Source: Bacteroidota bacterium
GTDB taxonomy: Bacteria > Bacteroidota > Bacteroidia > Flavobacteriales > Weeksellaceae
Direction: 5' to 3'
Length of the DNA: 64,000 nt
Assembly (NCBI GenBank): GCA_018902795.1
Contig: JAHIQD010000003.1
Coordinates: 124,001 to 188,000, forward strand
Part shown: positions 15,824-23,813 of the stretch, one piece after another
Layout of the letters: every line of letters begins with the position of its first letter
Numbering within the stretch: the first letter of the stretch is position 1
Made by a program: the position numbers and the translations under genes
The notes under the pieces: generated by a model
The model's database searches: none
What the model saw: the letters and a program-made list of their open reading frames with translations, nothing else
Told to the model about the DNA's origin: nothing

Positions 15824-17101
15824 TTATATGGAGTTGTTTTTGAGGTCTTCAAATTTTGCGGTCATTGTGGGGTTTCCACGCGTCAGTTTTTTAATCGTAA
15901 GATCTTCGGCCTTATTGTTTGCCAAACGCAGATTGTTTTCTGAAGACAGCAGTGCGTCTTTGGTTTTCTGCAGATGATCAATTGTCTTGTCGATCTCGTC
16001 AATGGCGGTTTTGAATTTGCGGCTTGCTAATTCATAGTTTTTTGCAAAGCCTTCTTTAAATTTGTTGATATTATCCTCAAAATTGGTGATATCAACATTT
16101 TGGTTTTTTATCAGGTTAAGCTCTGCTTTAAATTTCATTGAATTCAGCGCTGCGTTGCGAAGAAGTGTAATGATTGGGATAAAAAACTGAGGCCGAACGA
16201 TATACATTTTATTATATTTGTGAGAAACATCAACGATTCCTCCGTTGTAGAGCTCGTTTTCAGCTTCCAGGAGAGTAACGAGAACTGCGTATTCGCATTT
16301 TTTTTCAGTACGGTCTTTGTCCAATTCTTTTATGAAATCTTCATTTCTTTTTTTAGTCGCCGTTTCGTCGCCCTCATTTTTCATTTCAAACATGATGGAA
16401 ATGATTTCGTTCCCTTCATCATCTGTTTCCCGATAAATATAATCGCCCTTACTGCCGGACCTCGAATCATTGTCTTTTTCGAAATAGGCCTTCTGAAAAG
16501 CTGTAGCACGTATTTTGTTGAATTCGGTCTCGCAGTGCTGTTCAAGGGTTTCACCAATCATTTTGGTAGACAGTTTGAGTTTCATATCCTTACGCAGCGC
16601 AATTTCTTCATCTTTAAATCTGATGATTTCATCTTTGGACCTGAGTTGAGCTGAAAACTTTTCCTTTAAAGAATTTTCCAGTAATTGTTTTTCAGTTTCT
16701 TTATTTTTTAACTCGTACGCCAGCTCGTCCCGTTCTTTTTCGATTTTCTGCACTGCTTCGGTTACGGTGAGTTTTTTTTCAATTTCGGCATTCTCAATTT
16801 TAGATTTCATTTTCGCGATCTCGGATTCTTTTCTTGCCAGATGCTCCGCCAGATCACAGTCATTTTTAGCCTTCAGTTCTACCAGTTCCTGATCTTTTTT
16901 TGCAAGTTCATCCTGTAAAGAATATCGGATATTTGCTTCAGCCAGCTTTACAGCACTTTCCTTTTCCTTTTCGGCAAGATGCAGCCTGCTTTGTATTTCT
17001 TCCTCAAACTGGTGATCGCGAACCTGTTTCAGGATATCGGCAAAACCGGCTTCATCAATTTTAAAAGCTTTTTGGCAGTTGGGGCAAATAATTTCGTTCA
17101 T
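15824..17101 (-). CDS. DUF2130 domain protein, coiled coil
   Basis: Protein of 425 residues with no signal peptide. A short N-terminal CPNCQKAF motif (one CxxC) is followed by a long charged coiled coil (about 30-190, with repeated Glu/Lys/Ala heptads). The DUF2130 core follows (about 190-345: GETLEQHCETEFNKIRATAF, KGDYIYRETDDEGNEIISIMFEMKNE, YAVLVTLLEAENELYNGGIVD). The core resembles restriction-endonuclease-like folds (Asp...Glu-x-Lys: IMFEMK), so a role on nucleic acid has been suggested, but the function is not established. It is a single gene, divergent from ahcY. Confidence 0.85.
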   Translation of the reverse strand: MNEIICPNCQKAFKIDEAGFADILKQVRDHQFEEEIQSRLHLAEKEKESAVKLAEANIRYSLQDELAKKDQELVELKAKNDCDLAEHLARKESEIAKMKSKIENAEIEKKLTVTEAVQKIEKERDELAYELKNKETEKQLLENSLKEKFSAQLRSKDEIIRFKDEEIALRKDMKLKLSTKMIGETLEQHCETEFNKIRATAFQKAYFEKDNDSRSGSKGDYIYRETDDEGNEIISIMFEMKNEGDETATKKRNEDFIKELDKDRTEKKCEYAVLVTLLEAENELYNGGIVDVSHKYNKMYIVRPQFFIPIITLLRNAALNSMKFKAELNLIKNQNVDITNFEDNINKFKEGFAKNYELASRKFKTAIDEIDKTIDHLQKTKDALLSSENNLRLANNKAEDLTIKKLTRGNPTMTAKFEDLKNNSI

Positions 17102-17278
17102 AAGATTTAAACTTTGAGATATTGAATGAGAAACTCAAATATACAAAGAGCAAATGAAAGGAAAAAAAGGGGAACCGTAAAGTGTGAAGATAAATACCCT
17201 CCGAAAATTTTCATTTTTAATCATAAAAAAATCAAGGAACGCTTTCATCAGGCGGCCTTGAATGCATCCGTAGACCTT

Positions 17279-17310
17279 TTTGACATTCAGAATAAAATTG
17301 CGTAATTTTG
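17279..17310 (+). promoter_or_regulatory. Promoter of ahcY
   Basis: TTTG (17279-17282), 20-base spacer, TAATTTTG (17303-17310): an exact consensus fit. The leader would be about 13 bases. A weak stem TCAAGG/CCTTGA (17232-17261) lies upstream of the promoter, so it is not part of this mRNA. Confidence 0.8.
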
Positions 17311-17328
17311 CAAAAATTTTTCAATTAA

Positions 17329-18642
17329 ATGGACACAACAACACAATACGTTCCTTACAAAGTAAAGGACATCTCCCTTGCTGATTGGGGCAGAAAAGAA
17401 ATAAATCTGGCTGAAGCGGAAATGCCCGGTTTAATGGCAATCCGTGAAGAATACGGACCATCCCAACCCTTAAAAGGAGCAAGAATTGCCGGTTGTCTTC
17501 ACATGACGATTCAAACTGCGGTTCTTATTGAAACTTTGGTAGCACTTGGAGCTGATGTTACATGGTCTTCATGTAATATTTTCTCTACTCAGGATCACGC
17601 TGCTGCTGCTATTGCTGCTGCTGGAATCCCGGTGTATGCATGGAAAGGAATGAACGAAGAAGAATTCGAATGGTGTATCGAACAAACCGTATTTTTCGGT
17701 GAAGACAGAAAACCTCTGAATTTGATTTTGGATGACGGCGGTGATTTAACCAATTTGGTTTTCGATAAATATCCTGAATTAACAGCTGGTATTAAAGGAC
17801 TTTCAGAAGAAACAACAACCGGAGTACACCGTTTATACGAAAGAATGGCGAATGGTACTTTGGTAATGCCTGCAATTAACGTTAACGATTCTGTAACCAA
17901 ATCTAAATTCGACAACAAATACGGATGTAGAGAATCTGCTGTAGATGCCATCAGAAGAGCAACAGATTTAATGTTAGCCGGTAAAAGAGTGGTTGTTTGC
18001 GGATACGGAGATGTAGGAAAAGGTACTGCAGCTTCTTTCAGAGGAGCTGGTTCTATTGTTACGGTAACTGAAGTTGACCCAATTTGTGCGCTTCAGGCAG
18101 CAATGGAAGGTTATGAAGTGAAAAGACTCGATTCAGTAGTTGAAAACGCTGACATCATTATTACTACTACCGGTAACTTCAACATTGTAAAAGCCGGTGA
18201 TTTCAGAAAAATGAAAGATAAAACCATCGTATGTAACATCGGTCACTTCGATAACGAAATCGATATGGCATGGTTAAACGAAAACTACGGTGATACCAAA
18301 TACGAAGTAAAACCACAGGTTGATGTTTACAATATCGACGGTAAGGAAATTATTATTCTTGCAGAAGGACGTTTAGTAAACCTAGGATGTGCAACAGGAC
18401 ACCCAAGTTTTGTAATGAGTAATTCATTCAGCAACCAGACTTTGGCTCAAATTGAATTATGGACCAATGCTTCAGCTTACAAAAATGAAGTATATACTTT
18501 ACCAAAACATTTGGATGAAAAAGTAGCCGCTTTACACCTTAAAAAACTAGGCGTAGAACTGGAAACACTTTCTCCTGAACAGGCCAAATATATCGGTGTG
18601 GAAGTAGAAGGACCATTCAAACCTGAGTATTACAGATACTAA
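17329..18642 (+). CDS. ahcY: Adenosylhomocysteinase
   Basis: NAD-dependent enzyme that splits S-adenosylhomocysteine to adenosine and homocysteine, clearing the product of methyl transfer. Its 437 residues are the normal length for the bacterial form without the plant/mycobacterial insert. Visible hallmarks are GCLHMTIQTAVLIETL (substrate site), ATDLMLAGKRVVVCGYGDVGKG (NAD-binding glycine motif), CNIGHFDNEIDM, AEGRLVNLGCATGHPSFVMS and the C-terminal PFKPEYYRY that reaches into the neighbouring subunit. It is monocistronic with a strong promoter and terminator. Confidence 0.97.
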   Translation: MDTTTQYVPYKVKDISLADWGRKEINLAEAEMPGLMAIREEYGPSQPLKGARIAGCLHMTIQTAVLIETLVALGADVTWSSCNIFSTQDHAAAAIAAAGIPVYAWKGMNEEEFEWCIEQTVFFGEDRKPLNLILDDGGDLTNLVFDKYPELTAGIKGLSEETTTGVHRLYERMANGTLVMPAINVNDSVTKSKFDNKYGCRESAVDAIRRATDLMLAGKRVVVCGYGDVGKGTAASFRGAGSIVTVTEVDPICALQAAMEGYEVKRLDSVVENADIIITTTGNFNIVKAGDFRKMKDKTIVCNIGHFDNEIDMAWLNENYGDTKYEVKPQVDVYNIDGKEIIILAEGRLVNLGCATGHPSFVMSNSFSNQTLAQIELWTNASAYKNEVYTLPKHLDEKVAALHLKKLGVELETLSPEQAKYIGVEVEGPFKPEYYRY

Positions 18643-18683
18643 GCATCAGTAATAAGTAATAAGCAATAAACAATAAGCAATAG

Positions 18684-18720
18684 AAGAAACGCTTTGGAAA
18701 TTTCCAAAGCGTTTCTTTTT
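18684..18720. terminator. Bidirectional terminator between ahcY and the TPR regulator
   Basis: Sixteen-base perfect palindromic arms AGAAACGCTTTGGAAA/TTTCCAAAGCGTTTCT followed by T on the plus strand and a weaker T-run on the minus strand. It is preceded by an AATAAGYAATAA-type tandem repeat (18651-18686). Confidence 0.85.
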
Positions 18721-18724
18721 AGTT

Positions 18725-20452
18725 TTAAGATTCCGAGAAAACAATCGTAAAAAGCTGGTCATATTTTTCTCCAAGTTTCCGCTTCAGACGCTGTCGGGAT
18801 TTCTTCACCGCATCTTGGGTGATTCCAAGAAGTCCTGAAATTTCCGAAGAGCTGAAACCCATTTTTTGCAGGAGGATGATCCGTAAATTAGCAGTGGTGA
18901 TTTCAGGAAATTCAGTTTTTAGTGTTTGGTAAAATTCCGGATATTCTTTTTGAAACTCGCGGCGGAACATAAGCCAGTTCTCCTCGGTCATTAAATGCGA
19001 CTGTAAAAGATCGTGAAGTTTTCCCTTTTCGTCTTCGATATAAGAGGAGGTGGAATTTTTTATTTCTTCAATTTCCGAATTCAGCTGCTGAATCCTGTTG
19101 TTTTTATTTCTCAGATATTCTACCTGAGCCTGAAGCGTTTCGTGAGCTTCTGACAGCTTCCTTTCGTATTTTACTTTTTCTTTTTCATGATCAGCAATTT
19201 TTTTATTATACATCACCTGCCGTCTTTTCTCTTTCCGCTTACCTTTAAAATAAACCAGGACTGCTATGAACATCAAAAAACCCGCGAGACCAACTGCCAG
19301 TTTTTTCATCGAGGATTCCCGGCGGAGCTCATCTTCGGTCTTCCGGATGTTCTGAAGGTACTTGGTTTTCTGCGCCATCAGATTCGCATTACTCAATGGA
19401 AGAGCACCGTCAGTTTTTTTCAGGGAATCTTCCAGCACAGTAATCCTTCTCCTTGCTTCCAGTTCTTCACCCGACCTGTTCTGTTTACTGTAAATCTCTA
19501 ATTTCAGTTTTAAAATTTCCAGTTCAGAAGTCTTAAAGTAAGGTTTCGAAGCCGCGGTTTTTTCTGCTTTTCCGATGGCTGCTTCCGCTTCTTTGAGATT
19601 ATTGTCTTTGAGTTGAAATCTGGCTAAGAGCGTATTGCCAAACATCGTATTCTGATCTGCTTTATACTGCTCAGAAATTTCAATATCCTTTTTCACCAGT
19701 TGGATGGCAGACCCATAATTTCCTTTTGCTTCTTCGATTAAAGCCAAATTTCCAAGTGTTTTTGCATACCGAATCTGATCACCAATCTTTTCCGACATTA
19801 CCGATGCCTGGTTGAAATAGTTTTCGGCATTGATAATATCCTGCAAGTCATAGTAGTAAAGCCCGATATTATCTAATATTTCGGCATACTCGCTGGTGTT
19901 TGGAATGGAGGTTTGCCGGGCTTTCTTTAAATAATTTATTGCTTCCTCATTGTCTCCGATGGTTCCCATATAATAACCAATGGTTTTAAAAGACTTGCCT
20001 GGAAATAGAATTTTACCGGCTTCCATTTGCTCAATTCCTGCGGCAGCATTCATAATAAGCGGCAATGCACGGGTCATCTCACGAAATTTGTACAGGTATT
20101 TCGCGTAATTAATCTGAGTCCAGATTAGCAGCGTTAAATTTTTTGATTTTTCTGCTTCTTTGACCGACTGCGTAAAGTAAAATTCACTTTTTTTATTAAG
20201 TCCGTCAAACGTCTCTGCATAACCGTTGGCAAGCAATGCATGATACAGAATGTGATGCTCTTTCGTTTTGCTTATGATCAGAGGTTTCAGATGGCGTTTC
20301 AATGCAGCGGTGTCCTGATTGAATCCTGTTTTCTGGCTGATTATATTTTCCCATCCATTTACGTCATTTTTTAATGCATTCAGATGAATCTGCGCATAAA
20401 AATTCTCTTGAAACAAAACTGAAAAGAGGAAAAGAAAATAGATTTTATTCAT
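18725..20452 (-). CDS. Membrane-anchored TPR regulator with C-terminal LuxR-type helix-turn-helix
   Basis: 575 residues with an N-terminal signal sequence (ends near FYAQ, about 18-21). Tetratricopeptide repeats fill about 60-330 (for example GDNEEAINYLKKARQ and LQDIINAENYFNQASVMSEK). One membrane helix is at about 381-402, a coiled coil at about 405-475, and a helix-turn-helix near 516-560 (MGFSSSEISGLLGITQDAVKKSRQRLKRKLG). The layout puts the TPR sensor in the periplasm and the DNA-binding part in the cytoplasm, a one-component regulator type common in Bacteroidota. The target is unknown. It is divergent from the unusual 20.7-23.7 kb locus, which carries direct repeats just upstream of a promoter and is the obvious candidate target. 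Confidence 0.85.
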   Translation of the reverse strand: MNKIYFLFLFSVLFQENFYAQIHLNALKNDVNGWENIISQKTGFNQDTAALKRHLKPLIISKTKEHHILYHALLANGYAETFDGLNKKSEFYFTQSVKEAEKSKNLTLLIWTQINYAKYLYKFREMTRALPLIMNAAAGIEQMEAGKILFPGKSFKTIGYYMGTIGDNEEAINYLKKARQTSIPNTSEYAEILDNIGLYYYDLQDIINAENYFNQASVMSEKIGDQIRYAKTLGNLALIEEAKGNYGSAIQLVKKDIEISEQYKADQNTMFGNTLLARFQLKDNNLKEAEAAIGKAEKTAASKPYFKTSELEILKLKLEIYSKQNRSGEELEARRRITVLEDSLKKTDGALPLSNANLMAQKTKYLQNIRKTEDELRRESSMKKLAVGLAGFLMFIAVLVYFKGKRKEKRRQVMYNKKIADHEKEKVKYERKLSEAHETLQAQVEYLRNKNNRIQQLNSEIEEIKNSTSSYIEDEKGKLHDLLQSHLMTEENWLMFRREFQKEYPEFYQTLKTEFPEITTANLRIILLQKMGFSSSEISGLLGITQDAVKKSRQRLKRKLGEKYDQLFTIVFSES

Positions 20453-20730
20453 TCACTTAATTGGGAAAAAATTAATTAAACATCATTTTTCGTGTTAAAA
20501 CTGATTATTCGTGAAAAATACTAAAAATAAAGAGATTCTCAAATAAAAAACAACTGAGAAATACGTATTAATCTAAAAATTAATATACTAAAAGCAATGT
20601 TTTAATGTATTTTTTGTCAATCCCTGAACTATCAAATGCAAAATCTCCAAAACTTTTGATGCAGAATTTACAGATTAGCAATCGCCATAACAGCATCATT
20701 TTCAATGCATTAAATAACAACTGAAGCGTC

Positions 20731-20763
20731 TGTCCCCTATTTGTCCCCCATTTGTCCCCCGCT
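20731..20763 (+). repeat. Three 11-bp direct repeats (TGTCCCCyATT), likely operator
   Basis: TGTCCCCTATT, TGTCCCCCATT and TGTCCCCCGCT follow each other without gaps at 20731, 20742 and 20753. The 11-base period is close to one helical turn, so the units face one side of the DNA. The last unit ends four bases before the -33 TTTG of a strong promoter, a typical activator position. The GC-rich units stand out in AT-rich surroundings. Confidence 0.75.
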
Positions 20764-20767
20764 CGGT

Positions 20768-20799
20768 TTTGGCTTTTAAATGGTCAGGGTGTATTTTTG
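20768..20799 (+). promoter_or_regulatory. Promoter of the leader/small RNA
   Basis: TTTG at 20768-20771, 20-base spacer, TATTTTTG at 20792-20799. The fit to the Bacteroidota consensus is exact. The start of transcription should be near 20804. Confidence 0.8.
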
Positions 20800-20803
20800 C
20801 CAC

Positions 20804-20914
20804 CCTTAACATCGGAGCAGCAAAGTCAAAACCGACTCATAACACAAATGCTGGAAAGAAAGATAATGCTCCAAATTAATCCTCCTCAGTCCTAAACCAA
20901 CTGAGGAGTTTTTT
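20804..20914 (+). ncRNA. Short terminated transcript, candidate small RNA or attenuated leader
   Basis: About 110 bases between a consensus promoter and a strong terminator, with no gene of normal size. Possible pairings are AGTC/GACT (20825-20837) inside CAGCA (20818-20822)/TGCTG (20849-20853). The alternative GGAGCA (20814-20819)/TGCTCC (20867-20872) uses overlapping bases, so the two folds exclude each other. A 15-codon frame MLERKIMLQINPPQS begins at 20848 and ends at 20895 inside the terminator stem. It could be a leader peptide or chance. Boundaries are inferred from the promoter and terminator; no RNA family is recognised. Confidence 0.5.
20882..20914 (+). terminator. Terminator of the leader/small RNA
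   Basis: Perfect stem CTCCTCAGT (20882-20890)/ACTGAGGAG (20900-20908) followed by six T. It stands about 240 bases before the first gene of the secreted-protein operon, so it may end a separate RNA or act as an attenuator. Confidence 0.85.
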
Positions 20915-20916
20915 AC

Positions 20917-21102
20917 AGGACTCGGAGTCCTTTCCAGACAGGTCAGATTCCGTTTACCGGAATTTACATAAAGAAAAAATTTATATCTCAACATATATTA
21001 AGAATCGGCTTTTTAAACAAAGGCTGCTTTAAGTCTTATCCTAAAAATTTGGATCACCAAAAAAGAGGGTTAAAACACCCTATTTGAATAGGTGATTTAA
21101 CC
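20917..21102 (+). promoter_or_regulatory. Non-coding stretch with three hairpins upstream of the tandem secreted genes
   Basis: After the terminator come AGGACT-CGG-AGTCCT (20917-20931), ATTCCG/CGGAAT (20947-20963) and a long hairpin GGTTAAAACACC.../GGTGATTTAACC (21068-21102, one mismatch, with an inner CTATT/AATAG extension). I see no gene here. The long hairpin ends 24 bases before the -7 box of the next gene and could be an operator or an RNA element. Confidence 0.5.
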
Positions 21103-21125
21103 GTAGGTGAGTTTATGTTTTAAGG

Positions 21126-21133
21126 TATATTTG
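21126..21133 (+). promoter_or_regulatory. -7 box of the secreted-paralog operon
   Basis: TATATTTG 19 bases before the ATG at 21152. It excludes the upstream GTG at 21107 as a start. No TTTG at -33 is seen, so the promoter may depend on an activator. Confidence 0.55.
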
Positions 21134-21151
21134 TTTAACACAAAATACACA

Positions 21152-21961
21152 ATGATGAAAATTAATTTATTACCAGGATTCCTGGTAGCTTTTGCATTAT
21201 GCCATGCACAGATCGGCATAGGCAATAATGTTACCACGTTTGATGATTCTGAAGTGCTTAAAATAGTTTCTTCGGATAAGGGAGTTCTTCTTCCAAATGT
21301 CTCCATCCCTAATCTTAACAATGCTGCGCCGGTTACAAGTCCCGCAAATTCTCTGATTGTTTACAATACCAACACCACCACCGGAAAAGGTTTTTATTAT
21401 TGGTTGAATAATCAGTGGAATCCTTTTCTGAACACGACCAATATTTATAAATATCTGGGAATTGTTCGTTCACAAAGCAGTATTTCTACTTCCGGAGTTA
21501 ATGATAACTCTCCAATTACCGGAGTTTCTTATACATTGGGGGAAGCACCATCAGCCCACGATTGGCAACTAATTCCGGGGCTTACCCAAACCATTTCTCT
21601 GTTTTCGCCTCAAAATACTGTTTCTGTATCAGGAAGCGGAATTGTTCAGGTTAATTCTCTGGCCTCAGAAAATACATTTATGTCTTATTCCGTAGCATTA
21701 TTTGTGGATTCAAAACTCACAGGGGTACGGAATTTTCTGATTAACGGAAATGAAGCCTGTTTATACAATGACTTCAATGTGTACTTTAATGTAAGTAATT
21801 TAAGTACCGGAAATCATGTGCTTGAATTGAGGGAAACTTTAAGAGTAACTGAAGTTACGACCCAAAGCATCACCTTTGGCTCAAAGCATTCCGCCTGCAC
21901 CAATCTCAGTTCTCTGATGGACAAGTCGATGATGAATGTTCAAATTTCAGAAAAACCCTAA
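21152..21961 (+). CDS. Secreted protein, paralog A of a three-gene tandem family
   Basis: 269 residues from the ATG at 21152 (a second ATG follows directly). A signal peptide ends near CHAQ. The N-terminal part (IGIGNNVTTFDDSEVLKI...KGVLLPNVSIPNL...SLIVYNT...GFYYWLNNQW) has the GVLLP and IVYNT phrases found at the start of many Bacteroidota surface and tail-fibre-like proteins. The C-terminal half carries C-x4-F-x8-L-x2-G-x-H...T-F-G...C shared with paralogs B and C, suggesting a disulfide. There is no T9SS tail, lipobox or membrane anchor. The function is unknown; a binding or adhesin role is only inferred. B follows after 11 bases. Confidence 0.75.
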   Translation: MMKINLLPGFLVAFALCHAQIGIGNNVTTFDDSEVLKIVSSDKGVLLPNVSIPNLNNAAPVTSPANSLIVYNTNTTTGKGFYYWLNNQWNPFLNTTNIYKYLGIVRSQSSISTSGVNDNSPITGVSYTLGEAPSAHDWQLIPGLTQTISLFSPQNTVSVSGSGIVQVNSLASENTFMSYSVALFVDSKLTGVRNFLINGNEACLYNDFNVYFNVSNLSTGNHVLELRETLRVTEVTTQSITFGSKHSACTNLSSLMDKSMMNVQISEKP

Positions 21962-21972
21962 ACACAAACACG

Positions 21973-22812
21973 ATGAAAAATTTATACTTCCTTCTGCTTT
22001 TTACAAGCAGCATTACCCTGTTCGCACAGGTGGGAATCAACACCTTAGCTCCTAATCCTTCTGCCAGTCTCGATATCCGCTCAGCTAACAAAGGCGTGAG
22101 TTTCCCGAAAACTTCATTATTGAGCAGAAATGATGTTGTAACCGTTCCCAATCCCAAAGAATCTTTAATTGTATATAATACGAATAACGCCATTTCTGGA
22201 AAAGAGGGCTATTACTTCTGGGACGGTACCAAATGGGATTATTTTTTCACTGATATCAATCAGTCCAATTTACTCAATCAGGTTAAATATTATTCAACCA
22301 CTTCAAATACCGCTTACAGTTTCACCAGAAATTCGCCTAATCAATTTTTAGGATACAGTGCACATGCAAGCGGAGAAGCATTAGATACTTCCCAGTGGAC
22401 AGTCATTACAGCACTTACAAAGACCATCGTTATTGACCGGCCGCAAAACGAAGCATTAATGAATATTAATGGAATGTATCAGGCTAACAACGGAGCAGCT
22501 AACAATACGGGCGGAATTACTTCGACCATCGGATTTTTTATTGACGACTTACTCATTGATGTAAAACCCATGTATCTGGATTTCCAGTCGCCGTGCTCTT
22601 ACCGGCAGTTCATGATTTATGGGATGGCAAAAAACCTCTCTGTGGGGAATCATACTGTAAAATTTGCCATCAGAAACATTGCAGCTCCCAACATCACCGG
22701 GCTTACCGTAACTTACGGAGGTCCCAACTCCAGCTCATCCTGCAACTCATTAACAGGCTTTGAATCAGCGATCAGCAGTACTATTTTCATTAACCAACCT
22801 TATGTATTTTAA
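21973..22812 (+). CDS. Secreted protein, paralog B of a three-gene tandem family
   Basis: 279 residues with a signal peptide ending near LFAQ. The N-terminus VGINTLAPNPSASLDI (GIN...P.ASLDI...KGV) is the clearest example of this opening in the set, followed by SLIVYNT and GYYFWDGTKW. The C-terminal half has Cys (SPCSYRQF), L-x2-G-x-H (NLSVGNHT), VTYGG and a second Cys 48 residues after the first. The end is a short hydrophobic strand (TIFINQPYVF). The gene shares an operon with A and C; C starts two bases after its stop. No known enzyme motif was seen. Confidence 0.75.
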   Translation: MKNLYFLLLFTSSITLFAQVGINTLAPNPSASLDIRSANKGVSFPKTSLLSRNDVVTVPNPKESLIVYNTNNAISGKEGYYFWDGTKWDYFFTDINQSNLLNQVKYYSTTSNTAYSFTRNSPNQFLGYSAHASGEALDTSQWTVITALTKTIVIDRPQNEALMNINGMYQANNGAANNTGGITSTIGFFIDDLLIDVKPMYLDFQSPCSYRQFMIYGMAKNLSVGNHTVKFAIRNIAAPNITGLTVTYGGPNSSSSCNSLTGFESAISSTIFINQPYVF

Positions 22813-22814
22813 TC

Positions 22815-23621
22815 ATGAAAACGAAGTTTACCCTCCTTATATTTACCCTGATTTTTTCAGGATTGTCAAAATCTCAGGTGTTAATAGCTACGAATACAGC
22901 TGTGGCCACAGTGCCCGACCAGAGCGCAGTACTGCAGGTCGCGGATGACAAAAGAGGCCTGTTGCTGCCTCAAGTTGCCCTTCTTGGTGCCACTGACATT
23001 GTGACGGTTCCTACGCCCGTACAGGGATTATTGGTTAACAATACCAGTTCTCAGAAAACAAATTTCTGGGCTGCAGGACAATGGAACCGAAACTTCCAGA
23101 TTGCAGACGGTGCTGCCATTATCAAACAGACTGAGAATTTTTCAGGAAGTTCTTCAGGAAGTACTTCTGTTAATACTTTTCCAGCTACAATGCCACTTTT
23201 CAATTTAAACGATCCGACAACCGGCTGGACTAACCTGAACGCGTCCTCTACAATTACCATTACAAAAACTTCAAATACCAATTACATCGTTACCGAAGGC
23301 ATGGTGCAGATCAACAATGACACGGCTACAAATCAGGAGTTTCAGTTTGCCATCGGCGTATTTGTAAACGGACAGTTGAAGCTCGCAAGTAAATATACCG
23401 CGATAGGTAAAAACTTTGTCTGCAACTGGAGAAAGTTTAATTTATCCGGTGTATTCAATGACTTACCGATTGGTACCCATACTGTATCCATTTATGGCAG
23501 AAATTTACCGCAGGTTACAGCCGGTTACAACTCAATCACCTATGGCGGAAATACAACGAACTGCACCAATATTAACAATGATATGGCCAGAATTTTCGTT
23601 ACGGCTCAGGTTACCCAGTAA
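22815..23621 (+). CDS. Secreted protein, paralog C of a three-gene tandem family
   Basis: 268 residues with a signal peptide ending near SKSQ. The N-terminal region (QSAVLQVADDKRGLLLPQVALLG...GLLVNNT...NFWAAGQWNRN) lines up with A and B. The C-terminal half has Cys (NFVCNWRKF), L-x2-G-x-H (DLPIGTHT), ITYGG and a second Cys after 46 residues. It is Ser/Thr-rich near residues 115-160. Similarity among the three is low in the middle and clear at both ends, which points to old duplications under diversifying pressure. Last gene of the operon, followed by a terminator. Confidence 0.75.
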   Translation: MKTKFTLLIFTLIFSGLSKSQVLIATNTAVATVPDQSAVLQVADDKRGLLLPQVALLGATDIVTVPTPVQGLLVNNTSSQKTNFWAAGQWNRNFQIADGAAIIKQTENFSGSSSGSTSVNTFPATMPLFNLNDPTTGWTNLNASSTITITKTSNTNYIVTEGMVQINNDTATNQEFQFAIGVFVNGQLKLASKYTAIGKNFVCNWRKFNLSGVFNDLPIGTHTVSIYGRNLPQVTAGYNSITYGGNTTNCTNINNDMARIFVTAQVTQ

Positions 23622-23696
23622 TCTACTTGTTTTAAATTTATTTGAAAAAACCGCGACAAATGATGAAATCATAATAAACACAAATGATGTTTTTTC

Positions 23697-23732
23697 ACTC
23701 CTCAGGCTTGAATGTCTTAGGAGTTCTTTTTT
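23697..23732 (+). terminator. Terminator of the secreted-paralog operon
   Basis: Stem ACTCCT (23697-23702)/AGGAGT (23719-23724) with T-rich tail. The stem core resembles that of the leader terminator at 20882 (CTCCTCAG). Confidence 0.65.
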
Positions 23733-23790
23733 ATGGCAGTCATTGATAAATTTTATCATGTCTTTAACAGATAAGCCTTTGATGATTCCG

Positions 23791-23798
23791 TAAATTTG
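23791..23798 (+). promoter_or_regulatory. -7 box of the broken alcohol dehydrogenase gene
   Basis: TAAATTTG, 16 bases before the ATG at 23814. No clear -33 element. Confidence 0.45.
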
Positions 23799-23813
23799 TA
23801 AAAAATATTTACA

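Noticed and set aside
17102..17328. SAH or SAM riboswitch before ahcY
   Set aside because: The promoter at 17279-17310 leaves only about 13 bases of leader; the weak stem lies upstream of the transcription start.
20731..20763. Direct repeats considered as a CRISPR remnant
   Set aside because: Units are only 11 bases with no spacers and there are no cas genes.
23622..23813. Small gene between paralog C and the dehydrogenase
   Set aside because: The open stretch overlaps a terminator and promoter and shows no signal or motif.
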